Below, one piece after another: positions 1 to 2,805 of a stretch of 5,710 nucleotides of DNA; the stretch's first letter is position 1; each line of letters begins with the position of its first letter. The position numbers were made by a program, and so were the translations under genes. The DNA lies in assembly GCA_017627115.1 (NCBI GenBank), contig JAGAHK010000245.1:1-5710 (forward strand). Reading direction: 5' to 3'. The notes under the pieces were generated by a model that saw nothing but the letters and a program-made list of their open reading frames with translations, was not told where the DNA came from and made no database searches. Origin of the DNA: Bacillota bacterium. GTDB taxonomy: Bacteria > Bacillota > Clostridia > Lachnospirales > CAG-274.

Positions 1-170
1 CCCTTGTCAACAAGACCCTTTAAAAGCCTTAAAACTTTTTTGTAAGAATCTTTGACTGAAAAATTTGAAAGGTACTCCGCAGTAGCTTCTTTGGCTTCGG
101 GAATGTTTACCATTATCGAAAACAACCCCATCTCCTCAAGCGTGAGTTCCTTATCTATTTTTAAATCCAT
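1..170 (-). CDS. N-terminal part of a small helical, possibly winged-helix DNA-binding protein, cut by the window edge
   Basis: The minus strand is open from an ATG at 170 to the left edge, giving 56 complete codons. It is preceded by GGAGG (185-181) ten bases upstream of the ATG, which supports this start. The visible protein begins MDLKIDKELTLEEMGLFSIM and continues with residues of helical character (xxAKEATAEYLSNFSVKDSYKK, then RLLKGLVDKG). The order 'L-T-x-E-E-x-G-L-x-S-x-M' followed by a second helix with polar 'KDSYKKVLRLLKGL' resembles the N-terminal winged helix of phage or plasmid replication-initiator and replisome-organiser proteins, where 'LTLKEKGLLSxML' is typical. That resemblance is from memory and weak. 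The gene lies divergently from a decayed integrase, so an accessory role on a mobile element fits. The rest of the protein is outside the window, and the function is not established. Confidence 0.6.
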   Translation of the reverse strand, partial: MDLKIDKELTLEEMGLFSIMVNIPEAKEATAEYLSNFSVKDSYKKVLRLLKGLVDK

Positions 171-197
171 TTCTTGTAAACCTCCATTTCCCCACAT

Positions 198-231
198 AAA
201 AAAGCGCAGATTCTGTATTGAAACTACGCTT
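198..231 (-). terminator. Terminator-like hairpin in the leader of the left-edge gene (possible attenuator)
   Basis: Read on the minus strand, AAGCGTAG (231-224) pairs with CTGCGCTT (209-202) as an 8-bp stem with one G-U pair and a 14-base loop. A run of six T (203-198) overlaps and follows the 3' arm. The hairpin ends only 13 bases before the GGAGG of the left-edge gene. It could stop transcription arriving from the right or attenuate that gene. No convincing minus-strand promoter was found just upstream. Confidence 0.45.
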
Positions 232-262
232 AAATAATGGTAATATTAAATTGTGTTTTGAA

Positions 263-291
263 TTGACATCACCTCGTGTTCATTGTATATT
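263..291 (+). promoter_or_regulatory. Near-consensus sigma-A promoter facing the integrase remnant
   Basis: TTGACA at 263-268 is followed by exactly 17 bases and TATATT at 286-291, a perfect -35 with a five-of-six -10. The predicted start is near 298. No intact gene lies behind it: downstream come about 110 bases without a recognisable start, then the integrase fragment. It is probably the surviving promoter of a lost or shortened gene, or it drives a short untranslated RNA. Confidence 0.6.
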
Positions 292-411
292 AAAAACAGT
301 AAAATTTTGTCGCTAATATAACATACTTAATTCCGGGATGATTTTTTCTTACATTTTTAGGGTGGAAAAAGAACTGAAAATGATAAGACAAACATCAAAA
401 TCCTTGAATCT

Positions 412-630
412 ATGCAGGTTTTACCGTTTGTCTGTATTATACCATACGGGCATTCGTACTGCGTAGTCCTTTGTGAAAACGATGTAAACATCAAGGTCAT
501 ACAGGAAGTAATGGGTCACGCAAACGTCTCAACATCCCTTAACGTATACGCCGAAGTAAGTGCCGCCAAAAAGCACACGGAACTCTCTCGTATCGAAGAA
601 AAGTTTAATCAGCTAAGCCAAGTGATTTGA
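412..630 (+). pseudogene. C-terminal remnant of a tyrosine recombinase (integrase)
   Basis: The 72 residues open from the ATG at 412 carry the end of a Tn916/ICE-type tyrosine recombinase. Present are 'LCENDVNIKVIQEVMGH' with the second catalytic His (H36), 'TSLNVYAE' with the nucleophilic Tyr (Y46), and the usual Lys/Glu-rich tail. A full integrase is about 380-400 residues, so the arm-binding and core-binding domains and the first catalytic Arg are missing. The expected His-x-Leu-Arg-His-Thr-Phe-Cys box reads I-I-P-Y-G-H-S-Y-C, so the second catalytic Arg is a Gly (GGG at 448-450). Dropping one G from that run would read ATA-CGG-CAT, Ile-Arg-His, which suggests a one-base insertion. The frame is closed by TAG at 358-360. 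The ATG at 412 has no good RBS and the fragment cannot be an active recombinase. The strong match of the last 50 residues suggests recent decay. Confidence 0.85.
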
Positions 631-740
631 CACACAGCTGACACAAATTTATTCCGTATTTACGGAAATCTATGAAAGATTATCACAAAAATCAGTTTAT
701 CAAAATATAATGAAACCCGCCTTTTGACAAGCTTTGACAA
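628..740 (+). repeat. Phased TGACA direct repeats after the integrase remnant
   Basis: TGACACA occurs at 628-634 and 639-645, 11 bases apart and overlapping the integrase stop codon. TTTGACAA occurs at 723-730 and 733-740, 10 bases apart. Both pairs share TGACA in the same orientation and are spaced by about one helical turn, as arm-type integrase binding sites often are. The two TTGACA strings in the second pair have no -10 at a usable distance, so they are not promoters. The assignment to an attachment site is an inference. Confidence 0.4.
652..667. repeat. 16-bp palindrome TTCCGTA-TT-TACGGAA
   Basis: TTCCGTA (652-658) and TACGGAA (661-667) are perfect 7-base inverted arms around TT. The central spacing is too short for a stable RNA hairpin, which favours a protein-binding dyad, such as a recombinase core site or a dimeric repressor operator. 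It lies 22 bases after the integrase stop, between the two TGACA repeat pairs. Confidence 0.45.
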
Positions 741-757
741 CTTATGCAAAGGGCGGG
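716..757. repeat. 11-bp G+C-rich inverted repeat between integrase remnant and tRNA-Leu
   Basis: CCCGCCTTTTG (716-726) pairs with CAAAGGGCGGG (747-757) over 11 positions with one G-U wobble, around a 20-base loop holding the second TTTGACAA repeat. It is the only G+C-rich block in an otherwise AT-rich spacer. No T-run follows on the plus strand. On the minus strand only GGGTTTCATT follows, so a terminator role is weak. An element end or attachment-arm structure is the alternative. Confidence 0.5.
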
Positions 758-844
758 AGAAATCATATATCTAAACAACAATTTTCATTTAAAAAACGAA
801 AAAACTCAAAACAAAAATGGGGAAACTCAAAAAGAAAATTTTTC

Positions 845-873
845 TTGACATCAGCCGCTCAAAATGGTATCAT
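845..873 (+). promoter_or_regulatory. Promoter of tRNA-Leu
   Basis: TTGACA at 845-850, a 17-base spacer, and TATCAT at 868-873 preceded by TGG (865-867), giving an extended -10. Initiation is expected near 880, leaving a leader of only about five bases before the mature tRNA. This is the usual layout of a single stable-RNA gene. Confidence 0.8.
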
Positions 874-884
874 TATAGAGATGG

Positions 885-969
885 GCGGATATGGCGGAAT
901 TGGCAGACGCGTAGGATTCAGATTCCTATCCTCGAAAGAGTGGTGCGGGTTCAAGTCCCGCTATCCGCA
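885..969 (+). tRNA. tRNA-Leu (anticodon CAG)
   Basis: The 85-base gene folds as a class II tRNA. The acceptor stem is GCGGATA (885-891) with TATCCGC (962-968) and discriminator A969. The anticodon stem is TAGGA (912-916) with TCCTA (924-928), and the loop TTCAGAT puts CAG at 919-921, which reads the leucine codon CUG. The long variable arm has CTC/GAG (931-933, 938-940) closing a GAAA loop. The T-arm is GCGGG-TTCAAGT-CCCGC (945-961). The D-arm holds the Leu-typical GGCGGAATTGGCAGACGC string. No CCA is encoded (TTT follows A969), so it must be added after transcription. The gene has its own promoter and terminator and stands alone. No second copy of its 3' end is visible in the window, so there is no direct sign that it served as an integration target here. 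Confidence 0.97.
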
Positions 970-972
970 TTT

Positions 973-1010
973 AAAAGGCTCTCTATGTGCTTGCATAGAG
1001 GGTCTTTTTT
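973..1010 (+). terminator. Rho-independent terminator of tRNA-Leu, probably bidirectional
   Basis: AAAAGGCTCTCTATG (973-987) pairs with CATAGAGGGTC plus T's (994 onward) through an 11-bp core with two G-U pairs, extended by A-U pairs, around the loop TGCTTG. It ends in TTTTTT (1005-1010), four bases after the tRNA. On the minus strand the stem is followed by TTTT (976-973), so it could also stop transcription from the convergent ATPase gene. Confidence 0.9.
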
Positions 1011-1041
1011 GTGTGTTTTTTTTATTGACTACAAGAATTGA

Positions 1042-1068
1042 GATGGGGTCGCGTTTTGTGACCCCATC
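1042..1068. terminator. Strong hairpin between convergent transcripts
   Basis: GATGGGGTC (1042-1050) and GACCCCATC (1060-1068) form a perfect 9-bp stem, which C1052-G1058 and a G-T pair extend to 11 bp with a GTTTT loop. Neither side has a real T-run (GCCTTTCTG on plus, TCAATTCTTG on minus), so it is not a classical terminator in either direction. It lies between tRNA-Leu and the convergent ATPase and could act as a backup or 3'-end stabilising structure. Confidence 0.45.
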
Positions 1069-1224
1069 GCCTTTCTGAAATGATTTTCTCTGAAACAATG
1101 TTCAGTATTTATCTATTCCCCAAAATCGAGTAACGTGTGGTTTTGTGGAAGAGATATGCTGTCGTAATAGAGATTTAGAATTTTGTGTATATATTTTTAT
1201 CGGAATGAGCACAAAAGTTTAAAA

Positions 1225-2448
1225 CTAAATATAATTTACAGGTATCACTTTGTCCGTGTCATTAAGAGAGATAAGTTTATCATACATACAAACAACGCCC
1301 CCATGCCCGCGTGAGACTCCGGGGAGTTTATCAAGCAGCTTAAACGCCGCCGTATCCTTTTTTGTAGGGTCGGCGTGTTTTTTTATTTCTATGGGATACA
1401 GGGTGTTGTTTTCTTCAATAAGAAGGTCTATCTCGTTCATATCCTTGTCTCTGTAAAAATACAGCGGCGGCTCCGTGATACCGATATTATAGTAGCTTTT
1501 TATTATTTCGCCTATAACAAAGCTTTCAAAAAACGCTCCCGCCATTGCACCGCTTTTTAGTGTGTCGGAGCTGTTCCACCGAGTTATATATGCGGCAAGC
1601 CCTGTATCAAGAAAATATAATTTCGGTGTTTTAACAGTTCTTTTGGTAATGTTTTTTGAGTATGGTTTTAAAAGGTAAACGATGTTTGAGGTCTGCAAAA
1701 TGGAGAGCCATCTTTCGGCTGTCGGCTGACTTATGCCTACATCCCGTGCCATTGAAGAAAGGTTTACAAGCTGTCCGGTGCTTGCGGCGACTACGGTCAT
1801 AAACTGTATAAATTTATTTTCGTCGCCTACCTGAGTAAGTTCCCTGACATCTCTTTCGATATAGGTTCTCACATACGCACTGTAAAACATTTGCCAATCG
1901 TAATCTTTGCTGCTCCATAGTGCGGGCATACTGCCGCGGTGGATATTTTCCCAAACATCATCATAAGAAATATCTTTTGTATTTCTTTTTCTTGTCAATA
2001 AATAATCATCCGTAGGTATGAACGGCTTGTCAAAGTCGCAGCCGTATTTTTCTCGCAGCGATAATCCGAGAAGATTGACTATACCCATTCTGCCTGCAAG
2101 GGATTCACTCACATTTTTCATCAGCTTGAACTGTTGTGAACCCGACATATAAAACTGCCCTTTATCATTATTGCTGTCAATATGCATTTTGATATACGGA
2201 AACAGATTGGGTGCATACTGTATCTCATCGATAAAAACAGGCGGTGGATTATCCTTTAAAAAAGTGTTGCTGTTTTCTTGTGCAGCTATTCTCAATATAG
2301 GATCGTCAAGGGTAACATAGTCTGTATCTTTTATGGTTTCTTTAAGCATAGTCGTTTTTCCTACTTGTCTCGGACCTGTTACCATGACCGCACCAAACAT
2401 TTTGGATAAGGCTGATATGGTTTTTTCTGCGTGTCTTTTTATATACAT
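1225..2448 (-). CDS. AAA+ ATPase of the AAA_14/DUF4143 family
   Basis: A 407-residue cytoplasmic P-loop ATPase. From the ATG at 2448: Walker A G-P-R-Q-V-G-K-T-T (25-33), a 'YVTLDDP' strand (44-50), Walker B VFIDEIQYAPNLF (71-83), sensor-1 type FYMSGSQQF (99-107) and SLAGRMG with a possible arginine finger (R120). These are the marks of the AAA_14 domain. The DUF4143 half follows: TYIERDVREL, a winged helix (about 224-263, SMARDVGISQPTAERWLSIL), KLYFLDTGLAAY (276-287), and a C-terminal PD-(D/E)XK-like fold with E308, E339-x-D341 and E354-x-K356. Length and domain order are normal for the family. Family members are widespread in gut Clostridia and Bacteroidetes, often as solitary genes, and their substrate is unknown. 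The ATG has AGAGGTGA four bases upstream. The longer reading from TTG at 2481 begins at the predicted transcription start, so it is rejected. The gene has its own promoter and no operon partner. Family assignment is firm, role unknown. Confidence 0.92.
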   Translation of the reverse strand: MYIKRHAEKTISALSKMFGAVMVTGPRQVGKTTMLKETIKDTDYVTLDDPILRIAAQENSNTFLKDNPPPVFIDEIQYAPNLFPYIKMHIDSNNDKGQFYMSGSQQFKLMKNVSESLAGRMGIVNLLGLSLREKYGCDFDKPFIPTDDYLLTRKRNTKDISYDDVWENIHRGSMPALWSSKDYDWQMFYSAYVRTYIERDVRELTQVGDENKFIQFMTVVAASTGQLVNLSSMARDVGISQPTAERWLSILQTSNIVYLLKPYSKNITKRTVKTPKLYFLDTGLAAYITRWNSSDTLKSGAMAGAFFESFVIGEIIKSYYNIGITEPPLYFYRDKDMNEIDLLIEENNTLYPIEIKKHADPTKKDTAAFKLLDKLPGVSRGHGGVVCMYDKLISLNDTDKVIPVNYI

Positions 2449-2452
2449 AGGA

Positions 2453-2460
2453 TCACCTCT
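2453..2460 (-). promoter_or_regulatory. Ribosome binding site that fixes the ATPase start
   Basis: AGAGGTGA on the minus strand (2460-2453) lies four bases before the ATG at 2448. No comparable site precedes the upstream in-frame TTG at 2481. Confidence 0.85.
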
Positions 2461-2485
2461 TTCGGCTGATTTAATATTCAATATT

Positions 2486-2514
2486 ATTATAGCCTAAAAA
2501 CTGTGAAATATCAA
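2486..2514 (-). promoter_or_regulatory. Promoter of the AAA_14/DUF4143 ATPase
   Basis: On the minus strand TTGATA (2514-2509), a 17-base spacer and a perfect TATAAT (2491-2486). The start is expected near 2480-2478, giving a leader of about 30 bases before the ATG at 2448. Confidence 0.8.
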
Positions 2515-2593
2515 GCGATTTTTATTGTTCTTGTAAATTAAGTTTCAAATCAATTTTTACAGATTTATTTTTTCGCAAACAAAGGCGCTGTGC

Positions 2594-2605
2594 ATTTGTA
2601 CAAAT
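2594..2605. repeat. 12-bp perfect palindrome ATTTGTACAAAT
   Basis: Perfectly self-complementary and lying between the divergent promoters of the ATPase (minus) and the dockerin protein (plus), so it could be an operator. It is 80-85 bases from either -35, which is far for simple repression, and AT-rich palindromes of this size can arise by chance. The rest of 2515-2689 shows no gene with a supported start. A plus-frame run open from 2542 to a TGA at 2713 has no convincing start or family. Confidence 0.3.
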
Positions 2606-2689
2606 ATCTCAAAAACGAGAGCGGAAATAAGAATATTATGGTGGTTTTTGTTGCAAATGCCGAAAAACACTTAATTGCACACAATTCTG

Positions 2690-2718
2690 TTGTATATTTT
2701 TTTCGGGTATGATAAAAT
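2690..2718 (+). promoter_or_regulatory. Promoter of the dockerin-repeat protein gene
   Basis: TTGTAT (2690-2695), a 17-base spacer and TAAAAT (2713-2718) preceded by TGA (2710-2712), an extended -10. Start near 2725, leaving an untranslated leader of about 80 bases. The -35 is only a partial match. Confidence 0.6.
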
Positions 2719-2728
2719 AAAGTAAATA

Positions 2729-2762
2729 TATCTGCATTTTTATTGATATAAAAGCGCAGATA
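2729..2762 (+). promoter_or_regulatory. Hairpin in the leader of the dockerin gene
   Basis: TATCTGC (2729-2735) and GCAGATA (2756-2762) are perfect 7-base arms around an AT-rich 20-base loop, at the very start of the predicted mRNA and more than 30 bases before the RBS. A 5'-end stabilising stem is one possible role. It matches no riboswitch class I know. Confidence 0.35.
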
Positions 2763-2805
2763 CAAAAATGTACGTTAAAATTAAAAAAAGAAAAGAGGGA
2801 TAAGA

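Noticed and set aside
200..211. The 12-mer AAAAGCGCAGAT occurs here and at 2751-2762
   Set aside because: One shared 12-mer is about what chance gives in an AT-rich 5.7-kb window, and the flanks do not match.
52..237. Plus-strand reading frame at the left edge
   Set aside because: It lies opposite the minus-strand gene starting at 170, which has an RBS and protein-like composition. The plus frame has neither.
362..466. Tyr-His-Thr-Gly-Ile-Arg in the +2 frame (441-457) as the integrase's first catalytic box (TGxRxGE)
   Set aside because: It overlaps the same bases that align better with the His-x-Leu-Arg-His box just before Cys-Glu-Asn, and the frame hits TAG at 464. The resemblance is probably coincidental.
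724..739. Two TTGACA strings as -35 boxes
   Set aside because: No -10-like hexamer lies 16-18 bases downstream of either. They are better described as direct repeats.
885..969. tRNA-Leu 3' end as the attB of the decayed element
   Set aside because: The integrase remnant lies on the 5' side of the tRNA, and no second copy of the T-arm or acceptor end is visible in the window.
734..1078. Two overlapping plus-strand reading frames across the tRNA region (734-1078 and 817-1041)
   Set aside because: Both read through tRNA-Leu, its promoter and its terminator, lack RBSs and show no protein family. They are chance frames.
2542..2713. Plus-strand open frame in the ATPase/dockerin intergenic region, with GTG at 2590 after AAAGG
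   Set aside because: The 40-residue product resembles nothing I recognise, the RBS is poor, and the end overlaps the dockerin gene's promoter. The opposite-strand frame at 2565-2765 is equally unsupported.
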